In this document: positions 10,189 through 17,747 of the stretch, one piece after another
Layout: each line of letters starts with the position of its first letter
Numbering within the stretch: position 1 is the stretch's first letter
NCBI GenBank assembly: GCA_022827225.1
Contig: JAJDTJ010000043.1
Span: 1-51,101, forward strand
Source of the DNA: Candidatus Poribacteria bacterium
Lineage (GTDB): Bacteria > Poribacteria > WGA-4E > WGA-3G
DNA length: 51,101 nucleotides
Direction of reading: 5' to 3'
Notes under the pieces: generated by a model
Database searches by the model: none
What the model saw: only the letters and a program-made list of their open reading frames with translations
What the model was told of the DNA's origin: nothing
Made by a program: the position numbers and the translations under genes

Positions 10189-10271
10189 GTGACATTTTGG
10201 CAGGTTTTTGGATGCGACATATTGTCATACGTAAGAAATGGATGGTCAATCTGTGCCATTTTGGCACAGAT
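10189..10271. promoter_or_regulatory. Cluster of palindromic operator-like sites upstream of the groESL promoter
   Basis: The strongest site, 10249-10271, is a perfect 10-base inverted repeat, ATCTGTGCCA-TTT-TGGCACAGAT. Two weaker relatives lie closer to the promoter: TGACATTTTGGCA at 10190-10202 (12 of 13 bases identical to the core of the first) and CGACATATTGTCA at 10215-10227. They lie about 70-150 bases upstream of the predicted start, where enhancer-binding proteins for sigma54 promoters usually bind. Confidence 0.55.
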
Positions 10272-10404
10272 GTCTTTTAGGGTTATCAGTTAAAGGTTAA
10301 CAGTTTTCAGTTAAAGAGGTTTATTGTGGCGGTAAAAGAAAATGTCCCTGACACAAGTTCCTAACTGAAAACCGACCCCTGATAACTATTCCCGCTGACG
10401 GCTA
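10272..10404. repeat. Heptamer-type repeat tract between groESL and the oxidoreductase gene
   Basis: The stretch contains CAGTTAAAGGTTAACAG, TTTTCAGTTAAAG, TAACTGAAAACCGA and GCTGACGGC, the same building blocks as the other intergenic repeat clusters of the window. No coding potential is seen. Confidence 0.5.
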
Positions 10405-11385
10405 TTAACCAACTTGCTCGGTGCGTCCGGTTTCGGCGGATCGGTAAGCGGCGGCGAGTATCTCGTTTGCGCGTAACCCGTCTACACCGGTTGCGATCGC
10501 TGGTACGTCCCGTTCTACACAGTCGGCGAAATGCTCGAACTGGAACTGATAGAGGTCCTCGTATCCGGAGGGTATCAGCTGCTTATCGTCTCCGAAATAG
10601 GTTTTAATTTTCCAACCGTCGTCGTTGTAGACCCAGACGGCACCTTCTGTTCCGTAGAGTTCAAGTACGATGTCGCACTGTGAAACCGAGAAGCTGAGGT
10701 CTGTGAACGCTTGCGCGCCGTTATCGAAACGCATGAAGATACCGCCGGTGTCTTCAACAGCTGTCCCTTGCGTTGCGCGACTATAGAAAGCGCTGACGGC
10801 GTTGACCTCACCGATAAGATAACGGAGCAGGTCGACACTGTGCGGTCCGAGGTCCATGAAGCATCCGCCGCCGCCGAATTCAGGTTGGGCGCGCCATTCG
10901 TCCGAGACAAGTTCATAAGATTTAAGAAACGGCATCCGTCCGTGGACGATCTGTCCGAACTGTCCATTGTCTACCCATGTTCGGATCCGCTGGAAACAGG
11001 AGTGGAATCGAAAAAGGAAACAGACCTGTAGATGTACACCGTTGGCATCGCAAGCGGCGATCATTTCTCGACATTCGCGTGGCGTGAGTGCCATGGGTTT
11101 ATCGCAGAGTACATGTAAACCGCGTTCTGCCGCGGCGATGACCTGTTCGCAGTGGAGGTGGACCGGTGTTGAGACGTAGACTGCATCAAGTGCGTCGTCT
11201 GTGAGGAGCGCGTCAACGGTGGTATAGGCGTTGGTTGCCCCGTATTCGCGAGCGAGTCGCTCTGCGCGTTCGGTGTCTCGTGAGAGGAGGGCGTGGAGTT
11301 CTGCGCCGTCTGCTTTTTCGATAGCTGGCATCGCCCGACGTTGGGCGACGCTTCCCGCGCCGAGCACGCCCCATTTTAAACGCAT
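10405..11385 (-). CDS. Gfo/Idh/MocA-family NAD(P)-dependent oxidoreductase
   Basis: The 326-residue protein has an N-terminal Rossmann fold with GVLGAGSVAQRRA at residues 6-18, the family signature CDKPMALTPREC near residue 93, and a C-terminal domain containing GGGGCFMDLGPHSVDLLRYL, whose His is the usual catalytic residue. Members oxidise or reduce sugars, inositols and related polyols using a nicotinamide cofactor. Length is typical. It stands alone between repeat-rich intergenic regions. The substrate is not predictable from context. Confidence 0.9.
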   Translation of the reverse strand: MRLKWGVLGAGSVAQRRAMPAIEKADGAELHALLSRDTERAERLAREYGATNAYTTVDALLTDDALDAVYVSTPVHLHCEQVIAAAERGLHVLCDKPMALTPRECREMIAACDANGVHLQVCFLFRFHSCFQRIRTWVDNGQFGQIVHGRMPFLKSYELVSDEWRAQPEFGGGGCFMDLGPHSVDLLRYLIGEVNAVSAFYSRATQGTAVEDTGGIFMRFDNGAQAFTDLSFSVSQCDIVLELYGTEGAVWVYNDDGWKIKTYFGDDKQLIPSGYEDLYQFQFEHFADCVERDVPAIATGVDGLRANEILAAAYRSAETGRTEQVG

Positions 11386-11447
11386 TGTTTTTTCACCTCA
11401 TCTGTGTTGTTTGGGTTGCATTGTATATGGTTACGGGAAATATTTCA

Positions 11448-11653
11448 AGGGGTTAATAGTTATCAGTTTTCAGTACGATTGCTACGCAACCTTTCAGTAC
11501 TCAGTTAGCACACTGTGTCGGGAACATTTTCTCTAACTGCCACAATATATCTCTTTAACTTTGACCAACAACTCGTCTACAGATACTTTTACGAAGGCAC
11601 GAGTTGTTGGTCAAAACTGAAAGCGCAGCGTACTGAGTACTGTTAACTGACAA
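11448..11653. repeat. Repeat element with nested inverted repeats
   Basis: Begins with the conserved module CAGTACGATTGCTACGCAAC-CTTTCAG (11471-11497), shared with copies at 12473 and 18241. Inside is a perfect 17-base inverted repeat: TTTGACCAACAACTCGT at 11560-11576 and its complement at 11599-11615, with a 22-base loop. Outside it, CAGTACTCAG (11496-11505) is answered by CTGAGTACTG near 11633-11642. The ends carry TTAACTGACAACTAACT-type heptamers. The layout resembles a non-coding mobile repeat or a long RNA hairpin. Confidence 0.6.
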
Positions 11654-12409
11654 CTAACTAAAAAGCAGATGCAAGCCTGTGGCGAAGAGGAAGAAGAGGA
11701 CAATTCTGGAAAAGAGACGTTCCGAGACGCGGTTGTTCAGTGCGATGCCTGTTAGTACACCGAGTGCGATGAAGGGTAAAAGCGCGGCGGCTTCAATCAG
11801 GATATCCAAAGAAAACAGATCAAGACGGTAATAGAACGGGATTTTAATGAGGTTTAGCATGAAGTAGGTGGCGGTCGTTGTAGCGACGAAGGCAGTGTTA
11901 CTGAGACGTTGGGGGAGGAGATACATGACGACGACGAGTCCACCCATGTGTGCAAGTGTTGAAAACGCACCCGCCAGCAGCCCTGCCAGCAGCCCTTGCC
12001 ACACCTTAAATTGGAATGCCGCAGGCATTGACGGGTCCGAACTTCCGAGCAGCGGTTGCCAGTAGGGACGCAGGAATTCCAAGATTGCAAAGAGGCAGGC
12101 GACCCCCCCGATCACTTTTTTTAGGTGGTCATCGGAGATGTCCTTCAAAATAAGGCTTGCCAAGGCGATACCGAGGATGGAGCCGATGATGAGCCGTGTG
12201 ACGCTCTGCTGGTGCCAGCGTCGCCAGTAGTGCCGGAGTGAGAAGACATCCGTCGAGAAGAGGAGCAGGAGCATGAGTCCGATGACGTTTCGCGCGCTTC
12301 GGAAGTGCGTGAACATCGGGACGACGATCATGCCGATGCCGCCGCCGAAACCGGCTTTGCTGACACCGGTGAGCCATGCGCCGAAGCAAAGGATAAGAAT
12401 TTCGTAGAT
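11654..12409 (-). CDS. TauE/SafE-family membrane transporter, apparent AUC start
   Basis: A TauE/SafE (sulfite/anion exporter) family permease with about eight hydrophobic segments and two internally related halves (the second contains GLLAGAFSTLAHMGGLVVVMYLL). The first ATG in frame is at 12331, but the frame upstream continues with ILILCFGAWLTGVSKAGF and GGGIG, the conserved N-terminal hairpin, and no ATG, GTG or TTG occurs before the upstream stop. A strong AAGGAGG lies 7 bases before an ATC at 12409, so ATC appears to be the initiation codon (251 residues). A sequencing error changing ATG to ATC is the main alternative. Confidence 0.7.
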   Translation of the reverse strand: MYEILILCFGAWLTGVSKAGFGGGIGMIVVPMFTHFRSARNVIGLMLLLLFSTDVFSLRHYWRRWHQQSVTRLIIGSILGIALASLILKDISDDHLKKVIGGVACLFAILEFLRPYWQPLLGSSDPSMPAAFQFKVWQGLLAGLLAGAFSTLAHMGGLVVVMYLLPQRLSNTAFVATTTATYFMLNLIKIPFYYRLDLFSLDILIEAAALLPFIALGVLTGIALNNRVSERLFSRIVLFFLFATGLHLLFS

Positions 12410-12464
12410 AGTGCTGCCTCCTTTTTTCTCCGATGAGTATAACGAATTTTAGGTAAATTGTCAA

Positions 12465-12655
12465 GGAGTTGTCAGTACAGTTTTCTACGAAACCTTTCAG
12501 TAACCAGTTGTCAGTTCAGAGACGATTTGTGGTGGATGCTTTCTTGTAACTGCCAGAAAATATGACTGAATCCTTATATATAATTGCGTGCTGATAGCTG
12601 AAAGGCGAGGCAGTCGTTGTCCTGAAAACTGCGTCCTGTTAACTGAAAACCATTC
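12465..12655. repeat. Repeat element, second copy of the CAGTAC...CTTTCAG family
   Basis: Carries CAGTACAGTTTTCTACGA then AACCTTTCAG at 12473-12500, nearly identical to the copy at 18241. It ends in CTGAAAACTGCGTCCTGTT then AACTGAAAACC. The interior differs from the other copies and I see no gene in it. It fills the gap between the TauE gene and the rpsU promoter. Confidence 0.6.
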
Positions 12656-12666
12656 CCCAGAAATAT

Positions 12667-12695
12667 TTGACATCGTTCTTAAAATGTGGTATAAT
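12667..12695 (+). promoter_or_regulatory. Consensus sigma70 promoter of rpsU
   Basis: TTGACA at 12667-12672 and TATAAT at 12690-12695 with a 17-base spacer, a perfect housekeeping promoter, about 48 bases before the rpsU start codon. This fits strong expression of a ribosomal protein. Confidence 0.9.
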
Positions 12696-12742
12696 ATACA
12701 CAGTATTTACACAATCCCAATTCACAACGGAGGCTTAAAGCA

Positions 12743-12973
12743 ATGGTCCAAGTAGAAGTGAGCGTAGACTCAGGTGAAGCGTTTGATCGTGCGTTGGCAC
12801 GATTTAAAAAAATGTGCGGTAAAGCCGGTATTGTTACAGAAATCAAAAAACGGAGCTTCTATGAGAAGCCGAGCGAGAAACGTCGCAGGATCGAAATGAA
12901 GCGCCAGCGGAAAGTTAAGCCGCGCAAATCCGGCGATCATTCAAACAGTTATAACGGGCGCGGATCCTATTAA
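12743..12973 (+). CDS. rpsU: Small ribosomal subunit protein bS21
   Basis: The 76-residue basic protein matches bS21: VEVSVDSGEAFDRALARFKK at the N-end, then GIVTEIKKRSFYEKPSEKRRR and a Lys/Arg-rich tail. bS21 sits on the 30S platform near the anti-Shine-Dalgarno and aids initiation. It has a perfect promoter and a GGAGG ribosome site. The dsRNA-binding protein gene follows after 20 bases, so the two form an operon closed by the terminator at 13570. Confidence 0.97.
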   Translation: MVQVEVSVDSGEAFDRALARFKKMCGKAGIVTEIKKRSFYEKPSEKRRRIEMKRQRKVKPRKSGDHSNSYNGRGSY

Positions 12974-12993
12974 GGTACCAAAAGGACGCATAT

Positions 12994-13536
12994 ATGACAA
13001 ATCAGGCTAATGGCGGAGCTACGGAAAATTATAAAGGACTTTTGATTCAATACTGCCAAGAACGTGGACTGCATCAGCCGACGTATACCGAAACACAACT
13101 CGGCCCGTCGGACGCGCCGCAGTGGCAGGTGAAAGTGTCCTACGGTGACCAGGTTCACGAGACACCGGAGCCTGTCGCCGGTTCAAAAAAATTTGCACAC
13201 CAAGTCGCTTCACAGCAGGTGTTAGCCAAAATCGAGTCGCGACGCGAAAGTTTTTTGACAGGTGAGGTAGAAACGTCGGCACTGTCGGCACTTGAAGCAG
13301 AAGATATATTTGAAGCAGAAGATGTATCTGGCGCAGCATTTGAGCCGATTGAGGTCCCTACACCGCTCTTGTCAACCGCCTTAACGATTGCAAGTGAACG
13401 GATCACATCTGCAAATCCATCGCGGTATCGGACCCTCACGGATTCGGAATTTTCAGATAAAGTCTCGAAATTAACGCTAAAGATCGTGAGGGAGCTGCTT
13501 ACGGAAGCGGAAAAGGGTAAGATTACATTACGGTAG
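12994..13536 (+). CDS. Stand-alone double-stranded RNA-binding domain protein
   Basis: The 180-residue protein has one dsRBD at about residues 12-80: a helix NYKGLLIQYCQERGL, a QPTYTETQ strand, a WQVKVSYG strand, and the lysine-bearing GSKKFAHQVASQQVLAKI helix that contacts RNA. No RNase III catalytic domain is attached. The rest (about 85-180) is acidic and then helical and is not recognised. Bacterial dsRBDs are usually part of RNase III, so a free one is uncommon. Co-transcription with rpsU suggests a ribosome- or RNA-related role, but that is inference. AAAGGA precedes the ATG. Confidence 0.75.
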   Translation: MTNQANGGATENYKGLLIQYCQERGLHQPTYTETQLGPSDAPQWQVKVSYGDQVHETPEPVAGSKKFAHQVASQQVLAKIESRRESFLTGEVETSALSALEAEDIFEAEDVSGAAFEPIEVPTPLLSTALTIASERITSANPSRYRTLTDSEFSDKVSKLTLKIVRELLTEAEKGKITLR

Positions 13537-13569
13537 CGGCGCGTGTGTTGCCTATAGCATATTTTCTCG

Positions 13570-13603
13570 TTGGCGAGGTTGGAAGACCTCGCCGTTTTTT
13601 TTT
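13570..13603 (+). terminator. Terminator of the rpsU operon
   Basis: Stem GGCGAGGT (13572-13579) and ACCTCGCC (13586-13593) with a 6-base loop, followed by nine T residues, 34 bases after the dsRBD stop codon. Confidence 0.93.
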
Positions 13604-13630
13604 GACATCCAAAAATAAATAAGATATAAT
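13602..13630 (+). promoter_or_regulatory. Orphan consensus promoter after the rpsU terminator
   Basis: TTGACA at 13602-13607, 17 bases, TATAAT at 13625-13630: a perfect sigma70 promoter whose -35 overlaps the T-run of the preceding terminator. No plus-strand gene begins within the next 800 bases, so it probably drives a small RNA (see next entry). Confidence 0.75.
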
Positions 13631-13636
13631 ACCGAT

Positions 13637-13763
13637 ATGGAACATATTAAACAGGACTTACGCATTTTTGGCTGTAGTCGGTTTTGTTAGATGAACTTTT
13701 TCTGACAACCGATGGTTTTCGCAGAAAACCGTACTGACAACAGATAACTATCCTACTTTTTTT
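13637..13763 (+). ncRNA. Candidate small RNA
   Basis: Transcription from the perfect promoter just upstream would begin near 13637. The stretch has no start codon with a ribosome site and a useful frame. It contains a GGTTTTC-GCA-GAAAACC hairpin and ends at an eight-T run (about 13755-13762) that abuts the 3' end of the convergent methyltransferase gene. Near its start it shares CAGGACTTACGCA with the element at 36278. The alternative is read-through antisense to the methyltransferase gene, or a non-coding mobile element end carrying a promoter. Confidence 0.4.
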
Positions 13764-14454
13764 TACCGAAGAAATAGACTGCTGATGCTAAAATATGAGC
13801 ATGCTTATGGCGCGAGAGCAAGGCATCTATGAGTAGCAATGGGAAGGTCAACCAACCGATGAGCAGAGAAACCGCCTTCGCGATGAGGAGGTTTCCGAAA
13901 GAACAGATAAGCCCGATATATTCTCGAAAGATCCAGTGTAAAGCCGTTGTCGGGCCGGCGCAGGTGCCGCTCTCTATCTCCGAGAACGCGGCGCAGAGTT
14001 GAACAATGCCTGTCACCGTCCATCGCTGGTAATCGTGCGGTGAGGCGTGGTAGCCTTGTAAGAACGGTACCGCTATGCAGATGTAGCCGCCGGGCTTTAA
14101 AACACGATAGATCTCTGAGACGACGCGGGTCGGTGAGTGGACATGTTCAAGCACGGCTTCAGAGATGACGGCATCAAAAGCGTTATCCTTGAAGGGCAAG
14201 AGATGCCCATCAGCGATGATGTCGACTTCCGGGGTCGCTTCAATTTCGAGATTGATGACGTTAGGAGCGTGTCGGCGGTTGCCGGCACCGAGATCCAATA
14301 TGTTCGCGTTAGGACCGAGTTGACGGATTAACCGTTTGACACAACGGTTCCAGCGCGGCGCTGGGTAAGGACATCCAATGAGATAGGATAAGAACCGGTT
14401 TTGTCTGAGTCTACGCTTGACACGTGAAATCAGATCCGGTTGTAAATCTGTCAT
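13753..14454 (-). CDS. SAM-dependent methyltransferase, class I
   Basis: The 233-residue protein has the Rossmann methyltransferase core: motif I ILDLGAGNRRHAPN near residue 52, VDIIADGHLLPFKDNAFDAVISEAVLEHV, and VLKPGGYICIAVPF, the standard UbiE/MenG-like (Methyltransf_11) pattern. A hydrophobic C-terminal segment (about 175-215) could associate with the membrane. The acceptor is unknown. The ATG at 14454 faces the YihY start at 14459, only 4 bases away; an in-frame TTG at 14472 would overlap it. Each gene's promoter must lie inside the other gene. Confidence 0.8.
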   Translation of the reverse strand: MTDLQPDLISRVKRRLRQNRFLSYLIGCPYPAPRWNRCVKRLIRQLGPNANILDLGAGNRRHAPNVINLEIEATPEVDIIADGHLLPFKDNAFDAVISEAVLEHVHSPTRVVSEIYRVLKPGGYICIAVPFLQGYHASPHDYQRWTVTGIVQLCAAFSEIESGTCAGPTTALHWIFREYIGLICSFGNLLIAKAVSLLIGWLTFPLLLIDALLSRHKHAHILASAVYFFGKKK

Positions 14455-14458
14455 ACGT

Positions 14459-15703
14459 ATGGCTATAAACAACCTTTCCGAAAAATCCGAAAAATATGTT
14501 GGCTACCTTGGCGATTTATGGAAATCCGCTGTGCGCTTAGTTGCGAGTATCTGGCATCAATTCGTTGAGGATAAATGCCTTCAGCAGGCATCATCGTTAG
14601 CGTTTCACACGTTGCTGTGTTTAGTGCCGTTATCGGCTGTCGCGCTTTTCCTGCTGAAAACGTTTGGTGCTGTCACGGATGCGAATTCGCCCCTGATCGT
14701 CGCGCTTCGTGATAACTTCCTACCGCGTTACGGTGCCGAGGAAATTGTAGCAGAACTTTCAGCATTTGCCAACAGAAATCTTGGGGGGCTCGGTATCGGT
14801 GGTTTTCTGTTGTTTCTGCTCGTCTCAACGCTTCTCTTTATCTCGGTGGAGCAGCATCTTAACGATATCTGGGGTGCGCGGCGGCGGTTACCGATTGTGC
14901 AAGCCTTCCAAAAATATGCTGTTTTCTATACCTTGCTAACGGTGGGTCCGCTGCTTATCTCGCTGTTCTTTCTAACTGCGAAGAACTGGGTGTTCGCGCA
15001 TATCTTCCCGTGGATGCTGGTCTACTGTCTGCTGTTCCTGATCTACCTTGCGATGCCGAATACTGCGGTGAAATGGAGTGCTGCGCTTCTCGGTGCGTTG
15101 GTTGCGGGGACGTTGTTCCAGTTGGCGCGAATTGCGTTCGGAAGTTACTTTGGGCTCGTCTGGAAGAATTATAGCGACATCTACGGTGCGATGGCACTGT
15201 TGATCGTCTTTGCAATCTGGACGTATGTGACGTGGGTAGTTATCCTGCTCGGTGCGGAAGTAGCGAATGCCTTCCAGCATTTTGGGCGGCGAAATGCGCG
15301 GCAGGTGCCCTCGCAACACAATAGCAACGGCTATGTGAATAGTGCGGGTGTTATTGTGCTGTTCCTGATTGTTGCGGAACAGTTCTCGAAGGGTGAAGGT
15401 GCGTGTACGGCGGCGCAGGTGGCGGCGCGTGCGGGTGTCTCACTGGAGATTGTGGAGGCAAACTTCGAGCGGTTCAAGTCGGCGGGTTTGATCTACGAAG
15501 TGGGAGGTGATACCGATGGGTATCTACCTGCGCGTGGATTATCGGACATTACGTTGGCGGAGTTGGTTTTGGCGGTCGAGGGTGAAATGATGGCGCATCT
15601 CGTTGCGAGTGTATCGTCGGAGGCGGGTGTCCGTATGTTGGATACGCTGGCGGCATCGCAGCGGGCACATTTGGAGAAAGTTAAGGTTAGTTCTCTGGTG
15701 TGA
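14459..15703 (+). CDS. YihY/BrkB-family inner membrane protein with C-terminal winged-helix-like region
   Basis: The 414-residue protein has the YihY/UPF0761 pattern: QQASSLAFHTLLCLVPLSAV at about residue 42, a second segment FLLFLLVSTLLFISVEQHLNDIWG, and the late YGAMALLIVFAIWTYVTWVV-LLGAE block, with about six membrane helices in total. The last 130 residues are soluble and resemble a winged helix (CTAAQVAARAGVSLEIVEANFE), as in some longer family members. Family function is poorly defined; it is often annotated as virulence factor BrkB or ribonuclease BN by old error. The frame also opens at 14417. I chose 14459, without a clear ribosome site. Confidence 0.82.
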   Translation: MAINNLSEKSEKYVGYLGDLWKSAVRLVASIWHQFVEDKCLQQASSLAFHTLLCLVPLSAVALFLLKTFGAVTDANSPLIVALRDNFLPRYGAEEIVAELSAFANRNLGGLGIGGFLLFLLVSTLLFISVEQHLNDIWGARRRLPIVQAFQKYAVFYTLLTVGPLLISLFFLTAKNWVFAHIFPWMLVYCLLFLIYLAMPNTAVKWSAALLGALVAGTLFQLARIAFGSYFGLVWKNYSDIYGAMALLIVFAIWTYVTWVVILLGAEVANAFQHFGRRNARQVPSQHNSNGYVNSAGVIVLFLIVAEQFSKGEGACTAAQVAARAGVSLEIVEANFERFKSAGLIYEVGGDTDGYLPARGLSDITLAELVLAVEGEMMAHLVASVSSEAGVRMLDTLAASQRAHLEKVKVSSLV

Positions 15704-15782
15704 AGCAGGTCATGGTTCCGGTAGCCCATGATTTTTTGCGGGAATGGGATCGGTTCGCGAATACAATCCGCTAATAGTAGAG

Positions 15783-15803
15783 GGCGGGGTTTTCGACCCC
15801 GCC
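15783..15803. terminator. GC-rich hairpin between YihY and the convergent fusion gene
   Basis: GGCGGGG (15783-15789) and CCCCGCC (15797-15803) around a TTTTCGA loop. There is no T-run on either side, so termination would be weak. It lies between two convergent genes, where it may block read-through. Confidence 0.5.
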
Positions 15804-15839
15804 TGCAGAAAATTAGAGAAATCGCCAGAAAGAGAACGG

Positions 15840-17675
15840 TTAATTCGGCGAGAATTGGCTCGCTTTTACATAGTAGAAGAATCCGATACACATCTCATCT
15901 GTTGTTTTTTCGCCCCAGCCCACTGGAACCGGTGGGGTGTTGGGGTTGGCTGGGTTCTCTGCGGAATTGTCGAAATGTGCAACCAGTTCGATGGTTGTAC
16001 CGATAGGTAAGAATAGAGGTACTTGATAGTGATAGGCATCCTGCCAATTGAAGTCCCAATCCTTGATCCAGATGAGATCGTGTGCTTCGCCTTCCGGGGT
16101 CGTCGCGACGAGACGCATATCGCGTCCGAGCAGATGCATGTGCGGCGACGTTCCTAAGAGATAAACATCCTCCTTAACCTTCCGAGACGCTAACACTTCA
16201 TGCCACGCCTCGCCGGGCGGGATCACGAATTCAGAGTTAATGGCACTGCCGATGTGGAGCCGTGCTGTGTCTGGTGTCTTTGAGAAATAGAGACCGAGAC
16301 GCGAACGATCATACTCAACGTGTCCGGTGCGGTAGTAGTGTACCTGCATGACGATATCGGCACCCTTGGGTAAGAGGTAGCCGACACCTTCGGGTAAGAC
16401 AGACGGTGTGACACCGGGTGCCCAACCACCGAGCGATCCGACAGCGTCAAACCCTGGACCGGTGCCGGGGGTGACGTAGCCGGGTTTCGGGTCCTGCGCG
16501 TCAAGTTTACGTGCTTCACCGTTGACATCAAGATACGGGATGACGTGGTGGACGGTCTTCCGGTTGCCGGGTTGTACATCAACGGCTTGGATGTACATAT
16601 CGGTCTCGAAGTTGGTGGGTATGATAAACTGTCGGTATTCGTCTTCGCCTTCGGCATCGATTTCGTATTCGACAGGCATCTCAAATATCTGATCGGGTTC
16701 ACCGAGTGCCCAATTGTCGTGGAATTCGGGGGCGGTTGGTACAGCGTTAAGGTCCCCGGGCGGCGCGCCTGCGTCTACCCAGCGTGCGATTAATTCAACC
16801 TGACTATCTGTGAGTCGTCGTTCGTTCTTGAAGTGTCCGTATCCGGGTGCAGGTTTCCAGGGTGGCATGAGGCGTGCCTGCGTGTAGACGGCGATTTCGG
16901 TTGCCCACGCCTTCGCATCGCCGTAATCTATCAACGTGAAGGGTGCGACCTCTCCGTGCCGGTGACAGGTTTGGCAATTGTTCTGGAGTATCGTGGCGAT
17001 GTTTTCGCTATAAGTGACCTCGGACGGAAGGCTCGATTCGGGAAGATGGATGGTGCAGCCGAATGCCGGTGCCTCTCGTAGGGGGAGCGGGTCGCCGGTG
17101 TGTGTTGCGAGGAGCGCGTCGTGTAGATAATTGTGTTTGACGCGGGTCTCGTAGCGGTTATCGTCGATCGGACCCCGGTAGCGTAGTGTACCACTCGTGT
17201 CAAGGACGATCGCCTGCGGGGTCATTGTTGCACCGAGCAGCTCGGCAAGGTAACCGGTCGTGTCTTTAACAATAGGAAAAGTGTATCCTGCTTTCTGGAT
17301 GTATGCCTTCACATCGTCAAGGGTGTCCTCTTCGTTGGCATAGATACCGACGAAGGTGGTGTGCTTGTCGTCTGTCGTGAATTCGGCGTGTAGCCGTTTC
17401 AGACGCATCGCATAGCGTTGCGCGACGGGACATTGGGTAGCAAGAAATACGGCAACGACCGGTCCCTTTTCGGTGAGACTGTCTAAAGTATATGTATCGC
17501 CGCTGAGCGTCGTGAAGTTGAGGCGTGGCAATTGGGTGTCGATGGGAACCTTGTTATGGCTGAGCGAGACCTCTTGGATGACGCGGTGCTTGTTCGTGAC
17601 GGTATAGTCAGATGCTGCTTGTAGTACAAGTGGCACCGTGAGTGTCAATAATAATATTGTTATGTACGATTTCAT
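15840..17675 (-). CDS. Secreted redoxin / cytochrome c / copper type II monooxygenase-like fusion
   Basis: The 611-residue exported protein (signal peptide about 1-21) has three parts. Residues 45-200 form an AhpC/TSA-like redoxin with C82 in LATQCPVAQ. Residues 220-310 carry one haem c site, C234-QT-C237-H238. Residues 325-605 resemble the ascorbate-dependent copper monooxygenase (PHM/DBM) fold, with candidate copper ligands H376-H377, H446 in MQVHYY, and H512/H514 in SPHMHLLG. It probably performs a periplasmic redox or hydroxylation step; the substrate is unknown. The ATG at 17675 has GGAGG close upstream. The frame also opens at 17687. Its leader is long and structured. Confidence 0.82.
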   Translation of the reverse strand: MKSYITILLLTLTVPLVLQAASDYTVTNKHRVIQEVSLSHNKVPIDTQLPRLNFTTLSGDTYTLDSLTEKGPVVAVFLATQCPVAQRYAMRLKRLHAEFTTDDKHTTFVGIYANEEDTLDDVKAYIQKAGYTFPIVKDTTGYLAELLGATMTPQAIVLDTSGTLRYRGPIDDNRYETRVKHNYLHDALLATHTGDPLPLREAPAFGCTIHLPESSLPSEVTYSENIATILQNNCQTCHRHGEVAPFTLIDYGDAKAWATEIAVYTQARLMPPWKPAPGYGHFKNERRLTDSQVELIARWVDAGAPPGDLNAVPTAPEFHDNWALGEPDQIFEMPVEYEIDAEGEDEYRQFIIPTNFETDMYIQAVDVQPGNRKTVHHVIPYLDVNGEARKLDAQDPKPGYVTPGTGPGFDAVGSLGGWAPGVTPSVLPEGVGYLLPKGADIVMQVHYYRTGHVEYDRSRLGLYFSKTPDTARLHIGSAINSEFVIPPGEAWHEVLASRKVKEDVYLLGTSPHMHLLGRDMRLVATTPEGEAHDLIWIKDWDFNWQDAYHYQVPLFLPIGTTIELVAHFDNSAENPANPNTPPVPVGWGEKTTDEMCIGFFYYVKASQFSPN

Positions 17676-17703
17676 GCGTGCCTCCACTTGCTATGGTTAA
17701 AAC

Positions 17704-17747
17704 AAAAAATAGCCCTGTCTCACTCTGTAGCATCTACAGGAAGACAG
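17704..17747 (-). terminator. Intrinsic terminator/attenuator in the leader of the fusion gene
   Basis: On the minus strand CTGTCT-N2-CTGTAG-N3-CTACAG-N4-AGACAG folds into a two-part stem followed by GGCTATTTTTTGTTTT. It sits about 30 bases before the fusion gene's start codon and about 200 bases after a consensus promoter, so it either attenuates the gene or ends a leader RNA. Confidence 0.65.

Noticed and set aside
10026..10200. CIRCE/HrcA operator upstream of groESL
   Set aside because: No TTAGCACTC-N9-GAGTGCTAA or close variant was found; the palindromes present are of a different sequence.
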